Shown here: piece by piece, positions 1 to 6,950 of the stretch
Layout of the letters: every line of letters starts with the position of its first letter
Position numbering within the stretch: the stretch's first letter is position 1
NCBI GenBank assembly: GCA_945935945.1
Contig: CAMESA010000007.1
Span: 1 to 25,089 of the forward strand
Direction: 5' to 3'
DNA: 25,089 nt
DNA from: an uncultured Mollicutes bacterium
Lineage (GTDB): Bacteria; Bacillota_I; Bacilli_A; RFN20; CAG-826
The notes under the pieces: model-generated
Told to the model about the DNA's origin: nothing
The model's database searches: none
What the model saw: the letters and a program-made list of their open reading frames with translations, nothing else
Program-made: the position numbers and the translations under genes

Positions 1-1233
1 GGAAAAATTAAATCAAAAGGTTTTTATTTATCTAATGAGAAATTTGGTAAAGCGACTTCTAAAATCCTTTGTAATCTTGTGACTGGACAATCTCCTCTTG
101 AAGGTACTGAACCTAGGGATTTTGTTATTTTCAAAAGACACGGTATAGGTGAAATATATGATGGTAAAACTAGAGAAAAACTTGAGGGCCGTAGTTTAGC
201 TTTTGTTGTAGGTTACCCAAATGACCCACGTACTCAAAGTTATTATAGTCGTAGTAGAAATGAGAGAGAAGTTGCTAAAAAAGATGAAAATGGAAAACCT
301 GTATTAAATCAATATGGTGAACAGGTTATGGAAAAAATAAACAGTGAGAGTAAAATATCTGGTTTTACGGATTATATGTTGTTGGTAGATGATTTAAACA
401 CACTGAAATTAGAGGAAATAAATACAAGAGAATATATAAACTTTGCTAAAAATCTACTTGGAAAAGAAGAGGATTTTGGTCCATACTATACAGAAGGTTA
501 TTTAAAATCAGACGAACCTACTTTTATGCAAGCATTAAATCCTTTTAAAAATAACACTGATCCGTATCCAACAAAAGCAGGAATGATAAATCGTAATTTC
601 TTGTTCGAATGTGATTATTTAACAAAAGAAGAACAAGAAGAGATGATTAAGAGAGTAGAAGAATATACTTATAGAATTGTTTGGTCTGGACATAGAAGTT
701 ATCACATTGTTGTGAGAATAGATGCACCTATTCCTTCTACAAAATATAGAAAAGTTTGGGAATTTTTGCGTAGTAAGCTTAGGTTCACAGGGGCTGATGA
801 GATGTGCAATCAACCTTCTAGATACACAAGAGTTCCAGATCAAATCAATCCAAAGACAGGGGAAATGCAAACCCTTTATAGTGAACGTAAATATGTGTTT
901 AATACAGAGAAGATTTTAGAAGATTTACCAGTATTACATGAAAAACAAATTACTCCTACAAAATTCAAGGGTGAGCCAACAATTGAAGCTTTACAGAAAC
1001 ATATTGCTAAACAGGATTGGAGTGAAGGTAATAGATTTGCAGCTTGTCAAAAGTTAAGTCCATGTCTTATTTCTTTGGTTAGTTTAGAAACTTTATATGA
1101 AATGATACCGTGTAAATTAGATAAAGACCATAAATACGTGATTAGAAGTAAAAGAAGAGCTTGGGAAAAAGAAAAAGCGGAAGAAGAAAGTTGTCCTGAC
1201 GTTTATGAAATAATTGATGGAAAAGTAGTATAA
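1..1233 (+). CDS. Archaeo-eukaryotic-type (AEP) primase domain protein, 5' end outside the window
   Basis: The reading frame is open from the first base, so the gene begins upstream; a GTG at 79 is only an internal codon. 410 codons are visible. The middle carries a pattern typical of AEP/PrimPol catalytic cores: an acidic F-E-C-D pair near codon 203, then W-S-G-H-R-S-Y-H about 27 codons later (the sxH motif), then G-A-D-E and R-Y-T-R-V-P followed by N-P-K-T-G, which resembles the RxP...N.KTG loop of these primases. The likely role is RNA or DNA primer synthesis at the phage fork. No helicase motif is seen in the visible part, but one could lie upstream. The gene heads a block of nucleotide-metabolism genes, which fits. 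The family call rests on motifs only. Confidence 0.6.
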   Translation, partial: GKIKSKGFYLSNEKFGKATSKILCNLVTGQSPLEGTEPRDFVIFKRHGIGEIYDGKTREKLEGRSLAFVVGYPNDPRTQSYYSRSRNEREVAKKDENGKPVLNQYGEQVMEKINSESKISGFTDYMLLVDDLNTLKLEEINTREYINFAKNLLGKEEDFGPYYTEGYLKSDEPTFMQALNPFKNNTDPYPTKAGMINRNFLFECDYLTKEEQEEMIKRVEEYTYRIVWSGHRSYHIVVRIDAPIPSTKYRKVWEFLRSKLRFTGADEMCNQPSRYTRVPDQINPKTGEMQTLYSERKYVFNTEKILEDLPVLHEKQITPTKFKGEPTIEALQKHIAKQDWSEGNRFAACQKLSPCLISLVSLETLYEMIPCKLDKDHKYVIRSKRRAWEKEKAEEESCPDVYEIIDGKVV

Positions 1234-1267
1234 TTGACTTTACTTTAGCATAAACTTTTTGTATTCT
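1234..1267 (+). promoter_or_regulatory. Early-type promoter (TTGACTTTAC / TATTCT)
   Basis: TTGACTTTACT at 1234-1244, a 17-nt spacer, then TATTCT at 1262-1267. It overlaps the primase stop codon and lies 20 nt before the next start. It shares the 10-mer TTGACTTTAC with four other sites in the window, so it probably starts the dUTPase-to-thymidylate-synthase transcript. Confidence 0.7.
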
Positions 1268-1287
1268 CAATAAAGAAAGGAATTTGT

Positions 1288-1548
1288 ATGATTACCATAG
1301 GGAATTTACTAAATGGTGTAAAAATAAGTTTTGAAACCAGAGGAGTTGATGATGAAACTGCAGATTTTTTGTGGAATCAACTCTCTCCTAGTAAAATAAA
1401 ACAGTTTACTGAAGAAACTGGACACAATCTTGTTGTTTATGATAAAAAAGGTGAACAAGTAGCTGTTTTAATAGAATATGGAGAAACTAAGCATTTACAT
1501 CAGAAAGTTTATAATGTTCGTTGTGGAAAAAGTTTTAATGAGGAATAA
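1288..1548 (+). CDS. Small hypothetical protein, first gene of the nucleotide operon
   Basis: 86 residues from an ATG with AAAGGA seven bases upstream. The protein is soluble in appearance, with an acidic middle and no membrane segment, signal peptide or recognisable motif; a single cysteine lies near the C terminus. It sits directly behind a strong early-type promoter and one base ahead of the dUTPase start, so it is probably expressed early and co-translated with dut. I do not recognise the family. The start and frame are well supported by the ribosome binding site and tight spacing; the function is unknown. Confidence 0.75.
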   Translation: MITIGNLLNGVKISFETRGVDDETADFLWNQLSPSKIKQFTEETGHNLVVYDKKGEQVAVLIEYGETKHLHQKVYNVRCGKSFNEE

Positions 1549-1549
1549 A

Positions 1550-1999
1550 ATGAAATTAGGTATACAATATTTAGAAAATTACAATAAAGAATGGGGACTT
1601 GTTTCATCTAAAGAAGGTGATTCTGGATATGATTTAAGAGCAGCTATATCAGAACCAATTGTGTTATCTCCTGGTGAAAGAAAAGTTGTTCCAAATGGCA
1701 TTAAAACTCAATTGTACTCTAGTATAAATGTAGAAATTCAGATTCGTCCTAGATCTGGTCTTGCTGCTAAAAAAGGTATAACTGTTGTAAATGCTCCAGG
1801 GACGGTGGATTATTCTTATCGTGGAGAATTGATGACGATTTTATTAAACACAGGTAATGAAGATTTTGTAATTAACCCTGGTGACAGAATTTCACAAATG
1901 GTTATATGTCCAATTTATAAACCAGAGGTTTTTGAAATCAACGAGGTTAATGAAACAGATCGTGGTGATAACGGTTTTGGTTCTTCTGGAGTATTGTAG
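1550..1999 (+). CDS. dut: dUTPase (deoxyuridine 5'-triphosphate nucleotidohydrolase)
   Basis: Hydrolyses dUTP to dUMP and pyrophosphate, keeping uracil out of DNA and feeding thymidylate synthase. The 149-residue length is normal for the trimeric family. All five family motifs can be read in order: S-G-Y-D-L-R-A-A (I), R-P-R-S-G-L-A (II), G-T-V-D-Y-S-Y-R-G-E (III, with the catalytic-site Asp and the uracil-loop Tyr), R-I-S-Q-M-V-I (IV) and R-G-D-N-G-F-G-S-S-G (V, the C-terminal nucleotide-covering arm). The frame is open upstream to 1478, but the ATG at 1550 has AGGA at proper spacing and gives the usual N terminus, so the longer form is rejected. The next gene starts immediately after its TAG. 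Confidence 0.95.
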   Translation: MKLGIQYLENYNKEWGLVSSKEGDSGYDLRAAISEPIVLSPGERKVVPNGIKTQLYSSINVEIQIRPRSGLAAKKGITVVNAPGTVDYSYRGELMTILLNTGNEDFVINPGDRISQMVICPIYKPEVFEINEVNETDRGDNGFGSSGVL

Positions 2000-2350
2000 A
2001 TGTCAGAAAAGAAACAATACCCATCTATTGAAGTATTGAAAACGGCTGTTGAAGCATTGAAGAAGATGGATGAAGACGAAAATAGATGGCAAAAAACTTT
2101 TGATGAGATGTTTAACGGTTCATGGTGTATTCCTAGTTATTACGATGAACCAAGACACGCAATTTGTGCAATGATTGAACAAATTTTTGATGATCCTGCT
2201 GGCCAATATGGATCACAATTTTCTTGGTGGGTATATGAAGCTGAATATGGAACAAAAGAAGGTATTGCTGATTCTATGAAAGAAGCTGATGGCACACCTA
2301 TTCCAATGGCTACTGTAGAAGATTTATATAATTATTATATTTCAAGATAA
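2000..2350 (+). CDS. Hypothetical acidic protein
   Basis: 116 residues; the ATG follows the dUTPase stop with no gap, and its ribosome binding site (GGAG) lies inside the end of dut, so the two are translationally coupled. The protein is rich in Asp, Glu, Trp and Tyr, with a charged N-terminal helix and a C-terminal half containing W-W-V-Y-E-A-E-Y. No membrane segment or catalytic motif is visible. The position between dUTPase and dNMP kinase suggests a role in nucleotide metabolism or early takeover, but that is context only. Family not recognised. Confidence 0.75.
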   Translation: MSEKKQYPSIEVLKTAVEALKKMDEDENRWQKTFDEMFNGSWCIPSYYDEPRHAICAMIEQIFDDPAGQYGSQFSWWVYEAEYGTKEGIADSMKEADGTPIPMATVEDLYNYYISR

Positions 2351-2379
2351 GAATTTGATTAAATAGAAAGGAAAATAAA

Positions 2380-2655
2380 ATGAAGAGGGATTCACTTGTA
2401 AAAATCGGAATGCAAGCTGAAAAGCAAAGACTTTTTGTGGAGAAGTTGAAAAAAGCATCTCCAAATGTCAAAGAAGATTTCGATGTTGTAATGGAAAAAG
2501 TTTATGGGAACTTAGCATATCAATTTAGAGTGTTATGTGAACGTGGGTATTTCAATCATCTCAATCAAGAGGATTATATTCACTATTTAGAAAATGAAAT
2601 TTTATGTCTTAAATTGTTAAAAGAAGATTTAATTGATAACGAAGGAATTCTCTAA
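2380..2655 (+). CDS. Small helical hypothetical protein
   Basis: 91 residues from an ATG preceded by GAAAGGAAA. It is predicted to be mostly alpha-helical, with a basic N terminus and an acidic, leucine-rich C-terminal helix; no known motif is seen. Its stop codon TAA shares one base with the ATG of the downstream dNMP kinase, and the ribosome binding site for the kinase (AAGGA) is inside this gene, so the two are coupled. The function is unknown. Confidence 0.75.
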   Translation: MKRDSLVKIGMQAEKQRLFVEKLKKASPNVKEDFDVVMEKVYGNLAYQFRVLCERGYFNHLNQEDYIHYLENEILCLKLLKEDLIDNEGIL

Positions 2656-3338
2656 TGAAAAAAATCATTGCTTTAACAGGTCAAGCTGGTGCAGGTAAAG
2701 ATACACTTGCCAAATTGGTTATTGACTATGCACCATTAGCCGAGGATGGATCTAATTGTTGGGTTAAGATGTCTTTTGCTTCTCATTTAAAAGACGTTGT
2801 TTCTTTGTTATTTGGTATGGATAGAACTATGTTAGAAGGTGTTACTCCAGAAGATAGAGAAAAAAGAGAACAACCAGATAAATTTTGGTCTGCTAAAATG
2901 GGAAAATCGTTTACACCTCGTTATGCGTTACAATATTTAGGAACAAATCTTTTGAGAAATCAATTACATGAAAATATTTGGGTTGATTGTCTAGAAAAGA
3001 AGATTGATGAATGTGATTCTAATATTCTTGTTACAGATGTTAGGTTTAAGAATGAAATTGCAATGCTTAGACGTAAAGGTGCAATGTTTGTTCGTATGGA
3101 ATTTGAAAAGAAGCCATATTACTGGGATGTTGTATATAAAAATAATCTTTTTGAACCTCTAAGTGATCAAGAAAAAAGAAAATTAGAAGAAATTAAAGAT
3201 ACTGTACATAGTTCAGAAACAGATTGGATAGGTATAGATAATCCTTCTTATATTTTTACGCATAGAAATGATATTGAATTGTTAAAAGAAGATTTGATAA
3301 ACAGTGATCTTTGGAAATGGATTACAAACGATATTTAA
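2655..3338 (+). CDS. Deoxynucleoside monophosphate kinase (T4 gp1-like)
   Basis: Phosphorylates deoxynucleoside monophosphates to diphosphates with ATP. The 227-residue chain starts almost at once with a P-loop, G-Q-A-G-A-G-K-D-T (residues 9-17), and ends with the family's signature region: H-S-S-E-T-D followed by a short strand and a helix (E-L-L-K-E-D-L), as in the 'SE...N.GT..eL' tail of T4 gp1. An internal V-T-D-V-R-F-K-N-E segment also matches. The gene lies between dUTPase and thymidylate synthase, the classic phage dNTP set. Which bases it accepts cannot be read from the sequence; phage enzymes of this type often act on dTMP, dGMP and modified dCMP. Confidence 0.85.
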   Translation: MKKIIALTGQAGAGKDTLAKLVIDYAPLAEDGSNCWVKMSFASHLKDVVSLLFGMDRTMLEGVTPEDREKREQPDKFWSAKMGKSFTPRYALQYLGTNLLRNQLHENIWVDCLEKKIDECDSNILVTDVRFKNEIAMLRRKGAMFVRMEFEKKPYYWDVVYKNNLFEPLSDQEKRKLEEIKDTVHSSETDWIGIDNPSYIFTHRNDIELLKEDLINSDLWKWITNDI

Positions 3339-3355
3339 AAAGGAATAGATGAACA

Positions 3356-4225
3356 ATGAAACAATATCTCGATTTATTAAAAGACATTATGGAAAACGGA
3401 ATTGACTGTATGGATAGAACTGGTGTAGGTACTCGTTCTGTTTTTGGTCGTCAAATTAGATTTAAATTTGAAGATGGGTTTCCTGCAGTTACAACAAAGA
3501 AATTAGCATGGAAAGCGGTTGTAAGTGAATTGCTTTGGTTTTTAGAAGGTTCAACAACTACTCATAGACTTGCTGAAATTAAAAATGATAATAAGCCATA
3601 CGAAAAATTGACAGAAAAAGAAAAATTCACTATTTGGAATGCTAACTACGAGTGTCAAGGTAAAGCATTGGGTTATACAGAAGGTGAGCTTGGGCCTGTA
3701 TACGGGAGTCAATGGAAAAATTTTAATAACGAGGGTGTTGACCAAGTTAAACAAGTTATTGATAAAATCAGAACAAACCCAAACGATAGGCGTTTGATAG
3801 TATCTGCTTGGAATCCTGCCCAATTAGATAAAATGGCTCTTCCACCTTGTCATATGATGTATCAGTTTTATGCCAAAGATGAAAAATTGAGTTTGATGTG
3901 GTATCAACGTTCAGTAGATTCTGCTACAGGGTTACCGTTCAACATTGCTTCATATGCTCTTCTTTTGTGTATTGTAGCAAAAATGACAAATAAAATCCCA
4001 AATGAGTTAATTGGTACTCTTGGTGACACGCATATTTATAAAAACCATTTCGAAGGTGTACAAGAACAATTAAAAAGAACACCGCATAAATTACCAACAC
4101 TTGAAATGCCTGATATAGATTGGAGTGGTTCTATAGATGATGTTTTAAGACAAGTTAAAACAAGTGATTTTAAACTTATTAATTATGTACATGATGATCC
4201 GATTAAATTTGAAATGGCTGTATGA
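3356..4225 (+). CDS. thyA: Thymidylate synthase (ThyA type)
   Basis: Makes dTMP from dUMP with methylene-tetrahydrofolate. The 289-residue chain shows the full ThyA landmarks: D-R-T-G-V-G-T-R-S near the N terminus (phosphate-binding Arg), the folate-side L-W-F-L-E-G-S-T, then G-P-V-Y-G-S-Q-W, R-R-L-I-V-S-A-W-N-P, the catalytic Cys165 in L-P-P-C-H, the dUMP-binding Q-R-S-V-D and G-L-P-F-N-I-A-S-Y, and G-D-T-H-I-Y. Nothing essential is missing. It is the conventional folate-dependent enzyme, not flavin-dependent ThyX. The ribosome binding site (AAAAAGGA) is about 11 nt from the ATG, slightly wide. With dUTPase and dNMP kinase it completes the dTTP route. Confidence 0.97.
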   Translation: MKQYLDLLKDIMENGIDCMDRTGVGTRSVFGRQIRFKFEDGFPAVTTKKLAWKAVVSELLWFLEGSTTTHRLAEIKNDNKPYEKLTEKEKFTIWNANYECQGKALGYTEGELGPVYGSQWKNFNNEGVDQVKQVIDKIRTNPNDRRLIVSAWNPAQLDKMALPPCHMMYQFYAKDEKLSLMWYQRSVDSATGLPFNIASYALLLCIVAKMTNKIPNELIGTLGDTHIYKNHFEGVQEQLKRTPHKLPTLEMPDIDWSGSIDDVLRQVKTSDFKLINYVHDDPIKFEMAV

Positions 4226-4237
4226 TTGGAGCTGAAG

Positions 4238-4498
4238 ATGCTAGATTGTGTTCAAGTTAGATTAGAAAATGACTTTGTTTGGGAACCTTTTTTGAAGAGT
4301 TCACAATCTGATGAAGATGCTATAAAAGAATTTTGTAGATATCATCCAGAATATTATCTTAGAAACGTAGAATTAGATGGATATAAGGAATTATGTATTG
4401 AAGTTAGAAACAAATGTGGTAATATAAAGAAGTATGATGTCTACATCGATAATTCTAGCAATTTCTCCATAAAAGAAGCTAAAAATTTAGTTCTATAA
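4238..4498 (+). CDS. Hypothetical protein after thymidylate synthase
   Basis: 86 residues. The frame is open back to a TTG at 4226, but GGAG lies six bases before the ATG at 4238, so the shorter start is preferred. The sequence looks like a small alpha/beta protein: strand, acidic helix, then an I-E-V-R-N-K-C-G-N-I-K-K-Y-D segment, with a short helix at the end. No motif was recognised. The last codons overlap an AGTTCTAT element that may serve the next gene. Confidence 0.65.
   Translation: MLDCVQVRLENDFVWEPFLKSSQSDEDAIKEFCRYHPEYYLRNVELDGYKELCIEVRNKCGNIKKYDVYIDNSSNFSIKEAKNLVL
4489..4496 (+). promoter_or_regulatory. AGTTCTAT element (possible middle/late promoter)
   Basis: AGTTCTAT followed by AAAT, at the very end of the preceding gene and about 20 nt before the next start. 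It resembles the elements in front of several other units in the window. Because it overlaps coding sequence it could be coincidental. Confidence 0.2.
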
Positions 4499-4516
4499 AT
4501 CAGAAAGGAAAGAAAA

Positions 4517-4894
4517 ATGGAACAAAAAGTAGAAAAAATGTCTGTTTTAGTCATCAGCTATGATGAAGTTAAAGATTATAGGCAATTTAAAATAGCAATA
4601 TTAAAAAGTTTTAATTTAAATTTTGTTAATAAAATCTATTTTGTTGAAAAAGAGAAGTTTACAGAAGAAATGAAAAGGTTCTGTAAAGAATTTAAGATGG
4701 ATTTTGAAGCAATAACACCACTACCTGCAAAACTTTCGAATGATCAAAGCGAAAAGCTATCTAAAGTTAGAGGTTTGATAGTGTTTAACAATGGTGAAGA
4801 TAAGAAGATAAAGAAATACGAAACTTTTGTTAAAAAATTACCTGTTTATATCAGTATTTGGAAAACAAAGAACGGAAATTTGATTTTGAAATAG
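4517..4894 (+). CDS. Hypothetical protein, possibly a degenerate SLOG (DUF2493-like) fold
   Basis: 125 residues from an ATG with GAAAGGA upstream. The pattern strand (V-L-V-I-S), D-Y-R-Q-F helix, strand (K-I-Y-F-V), a helix with K-R-F-C-K-E-F, strand (D-F-E-A-I), a charged linker, strand (G-L-I-V-F), then a helix and final strand (V-Y-I-S-I) follows the order seen in small DUF2493/YspA proteins of the SLOG superfamily. However, the glycine-rich nucleotide-binding motif (GG.rGaD) that defines active members is absent, so if this is a relative it has lost ligand binding. The assignment is weak; the gene itself is well supported by its ribosome binding site and spacing. Confidence 0.6.
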   Translation: MEQKVEKMSVLVISYDEVKDYRQFKIAILKSFNLNFVNKIYFVEKEKFTEEMKRFCKEFKMDFEAITPLPAKLSNDQSEKLSKVRGLIVFNNGEDKKIKKYETFVKKLPVYISIWKTKNGNLILK

Positions 4895-4906
4895 AAAGGA
4901 TTAAAA

Positions 4907-5509
4907 GTGAACGTATGGTTAACATCAGATTGTCACTTTTCACATAGAAACATACTGAAGTTAGGAAAAGGAAGACCTTTTGATAATATTGAAGAACATG
5001 ATCAAACACTTATTAACAACTGGAATAGTGTTGTAGCTCCTGGTGATGTTGTATATGTTCTTGGGGATATGTTTTTTACTCTAGATATGGGTTATATGGA
5101 GTATGTTTTAGGTCAATTGAATGGTTCTAAACATTTAATACTCGGAAACCATGATAGAACTAAGATACAAGCCTACTTATTAAACAAAAATCTTTGGCAA
5201 TCTATAAGAGATAATAACTCTATAAATTGTACTTTGGCAAATGGTAAGACAATTAGAGTTATCATGAGTCATTACCCTATTTTAGAGTTTAATGGGGCAT
5301 ATCGTCAATGTTATATGCATGCTTATGGGCATATTCATGATATAACGAATTATGATTATATTTATAGAGAGCTAGGGTTTAAAGCAGTAAACGTTGGAGT
5401 TGATGTAAGTGGTAATATTGTAAACACAGATCCATTTACACCAGTTAACATTGAAAACGCTTGGCTACAAGCGAATCTTATAGCAAAAGGAAATACAGAT
5501 GAAGCTTAA
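4907..5509 (+). CDS. Calcineurin-like metallophosphoesterase
   Basis: 200 residues from a GTG start with GAAAGGA seven bases upstream. The five metal-site motifs are all present: D8-x-H10, G-D54, G-N81-H82-D83, H122 (in M-S-H-Y-P) and G-H142-x-H144. The length and the S-D-C-H-F-S-H-R-N opening match short phage and bacterial phosphoesterases of the calcineurin superfamily, which hydrolyse phosphomonoesters or diesters with two metal ions. The substrate cannot be told from sequence. It could act in nucleotide turnover, given its neighbours. The next gene overlaps its end by 11 nt. A second, different phosphoesterase lies at 19738-20733. Confidence 0.88.
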   Translation: MNVWLTSDCHFSHRNILKLGKGRPFDNIEEHDQTLINNWNSVVAPGDVVYVLGDMFFTLDMGYMEYVLGQLNGSKHLILGNHDRTKIQAYLLNKNLWQSIRDNNSINCTLANGKTIRVIMSHYPILEFNGAYRQCYMHAYGHIHDITNYDYIYRELGFKAVNVGVDVSGNIVNTDPFTPVNIENAWLQANLIAKGNTDEA

Positions 5510-5708
5510 AATAATTAAAAATCCAGACATAAAGATATTTGAACAAGTTACCGCAGATGTAAAAGCTTGTAATGGTCAATGCCCTTGTTTTTACCCTATG
5601 GATAAAGATGATAAAGATTTTCGTTGTGTTTGTAAAAATTTTAGGGATCAACAAGAGCCAGGTCCGTGTCATTGTGGTAGATATGTTAAAATCATTGTAG
5701 AAGAATAA
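5499..5708 (+). CDS. Small FeS protein resembling ferredoxin-thioredoxin reductase catalytic (beta) chain
   Basis: 69 residues, with its AAAGGA and start inside the end of the phosphoesterase gene. Seven cysteines include three CxC pairs: C28-P-C30, C43-V-C45 and C57-H-C59, the last in G-P-C-H-C-G-R-Y. This CPC...CxC...CHC order is that of the catalytic chain of ferredoxin-thioredoxin reductase, where four cysteines hold a 4Fe-4S cluster and two form the redox disulfide. By analogy C28, C43, C45 and C57 would be ligands and C30/C59 the disulfide; this is inference. The protein is shorter than the plant/cyanobacterial chain (about 110 residues) and has no variable-chain partner here. A redox role near dNTP synthesis is plausible. 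Confidence 0.75.
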   Translation: MKLKIIKNPDIKIFEQVTADVKACNGQCPCFYPMDKDDKDFRCVCKNFRDQQEPGPCHCGRYVKIIVEE

Positions 5709-5709
5709 G

Positions 5710-5740
5710 CAGTAAGGTTCTTGTCCTTTCGACCTTATTG
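5710..5740 (+). other. RNA hairpin downstream of the FeS-protein gene
   Basis: A 9-bp stem (5710-5718 with 5732-5740, one G-U pair) with a 13-nt loop containing CCTTTC, the complement of the window's usual GAAAGG ribosome binding site. It lies between the stop codon and the terminator. It may be a processing or stabilising structure, or the first half of a double terminator; it has no U-run of its own. Confidence 0.4.
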
Positions 5741-5747
5741 TTTATAG

Positions 5748-5779
5748 TGGCCCTCTCTAAAAAAGAGGGTCATTTTTTT
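5748..5779 (+). terminator. Rho-independent terminator
   Basis: A stem of 9 bp (TGGCCCTCT pairing with AGAGGGTCA, one G-U pair) followed by seven T. It closes the nucleotide-metabolism transcript that starts near 1275. Confidence 0.9.
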
Positions 5780-5787
5780 AGTTCTAA
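5780..5787 (+). promoter_or_regulatory. AGTTCTAA element (possible middle/late promoter)
   Basis: AGTTCTAA followed by TAGGGTATAG, directly after the terminator and about 35 nt before the membrane-protein start. There is no good -35/-10 pair in this gap, so this element is the best candidate for starting the next transcript. Confidence 0.4.
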
Positions 5788-5820
5788 TAGGGTATAGTGT
5801 TATTTTGTGAGTTTAAGTAA

Positions 5821-6810
5821 ATGAAATACTGGTTTATGCTTTTTATTGCTTTTGCTATGGCAATTATATCATCCCTGTTAACTGCTTTTGGTATGTCTGA
5901 TTTGTTTTCAGGTGTAGGTATGTTGATTCTGACGATGTTTGTTGTCATTGACTTAGGACGATTTCTCTTATTTAACTTTTTGGTAGATGAATGGAATAAT
6001 CTGAGAAAAGTTAAGTATTTTATTGTTATAATTTTATGCTCATTGTTTGTCTATTCTGGTATAGGTATATTTTCAAAGATGTCTTCTTTAGTTTCGTCAC
6101 AAGTCGAAGAAGCTATGATAAATGTGACTTCTATAAATAAAGCAACTCAAAATGCTAACATAAAAAGAAATAGATCAGAAGATTTAGCGAAAATAGCACA
6201 AGATGAATATAAAAACACCTTATCTTGGAATGAAACTGATTATCAAAACTGTATAAAAAGAGCTAGAGGTAATGTTAATTCTGAAAACAATTGTAATAAT
6301 ACGAAAAGAAGACTTGATAAAAACGCTTTAACGGCCCTACAAACGTCATTAAAAGAAGCAAATGAAAACTTACTAGGGATTGAGGAGATTACACTTCAGG
6401 AGTCAAAAAATAAGTCACAAGTATCACACGTTTTAATGACAATATGTAAAATGTCTCAAAGAAAGTGTGATAATTACGATGATCTTCAATTGGCATTAAG
6501 TATTATCATTTTTTTAGTGATAATAGGTACAGATTATCTTCAAATCGCTATTGTTCTTGCTGTTAATACTCGTAAAAACAAAATTATTAATAAGGAAGAA
6601 AAAATTGATGAAAAACAAGAGGTTAAAATAGAATATCAACAACCTATGAGTTTTCAAATGGTTCCTCAAACTGTAGAAATTAAACTTCCAGAAACAAAAC
6701 AAGAGACAAAAAAGATAGACGAAAAAAAGGAAGAAATTGTTAAGCCTGTGGATAAAAAAGAACAAGAAAAAATAGTTCAACATCATCCAAAAAAATTTAG
6801 TTTCAGATAA
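5821..6810 (+). CDS. Four-helix membrane protein with a large extracytoplasmic coil
   Basis: 329 residues. Hydrophobic segments lie at about 4-24, 28-54, 66-85 and 223-248. Between helices 3 and 4 is a polar, helical stretch (about 86-222) with four cysteines (144, 158, 209, 216), which would be outside the cytoplasm if both termini are inside. The last 80 residues are highly charged (Lys/Glu repeats) with Gln- and Pro-rich patches. An in-frame TAA lies just before the ATG, so the start cannot be further upstream; the ribosome binding site is poor. The gene stands alone between a terminator and the nrdG promoter region. It could be a membrane-remodelling, exclusion or lysis-related protein, but I do not recognise the family and it does not look like a standard holin. 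Confidence 0.75.
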   Translation: MKYWFMLFIAFAMAIISSLLTAFGMSDLFSGVGMLILTMFVVIDLGRFLLFNFLVDEWNNLRKVKYFIVIILCSLFVYSGIGIFSKMSSLVSSQVEEAMINVTSINKATQNANIKRNRSEDLAKIAQDEYKNTLSWNETDYQNCIKRARGNVNSENNCNNTKRRLDKNALTALQTSLKEANENLLGIEEITLQESKNKSQVSHVLMTICKMSQRKCDNYDDLQLALSIIIFLVIIGTDYLQIAIVLAVNTRKNKIINKEEKIDEKQEVKIEYQQPMSFQMVPQTVEIKLPETKQETKKIDEKKEEIVKPVDKKEQEKIVQHHPKKFSFR

Positions 6811-6950
6811 ATCAACAGGTTACAAATTTTCTTTTTAAAAAGTCAAAAAATTGTTTTTACTTTTCATTTAATTTAAGTTAAAAAGATTTAAAATAGGTTG
6901 TTCTAGAATCCACTACCCTAAAATTTTAGATTAAGAAGGAAGGAATTTTA
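6811..6950 (+). promoter_or_regulatory. Control region upstream of nrdG
   Basis: 140 nt without a gene. It holds a weak early-type promoter (TTTACT at 6856-6861, 17-nt spacer, TAAAAA at 6879-6884), a GTTCTAGA element at 6900-6907, and a perfect 12-bp palindrome CTAAAATTTTAG at 6918-6929 just before the ribosome binding site. Several overlapping signals suggest that the reductase genes are controlled separately from the first block. Confidence 0.5.

Noticed and set aside
79..81. GTG at 79 as the start of the primase gene
   Set aside because: The frame is open to the window edge without a stop and there is no ribosome binding site before this GTG.
1478..1549. Longer N terminus for dUTPase
   Set aside because: It would overlap most of the preceding gene's end; the ATG at 1550 has its own ribosome binding site and matches the usual length.
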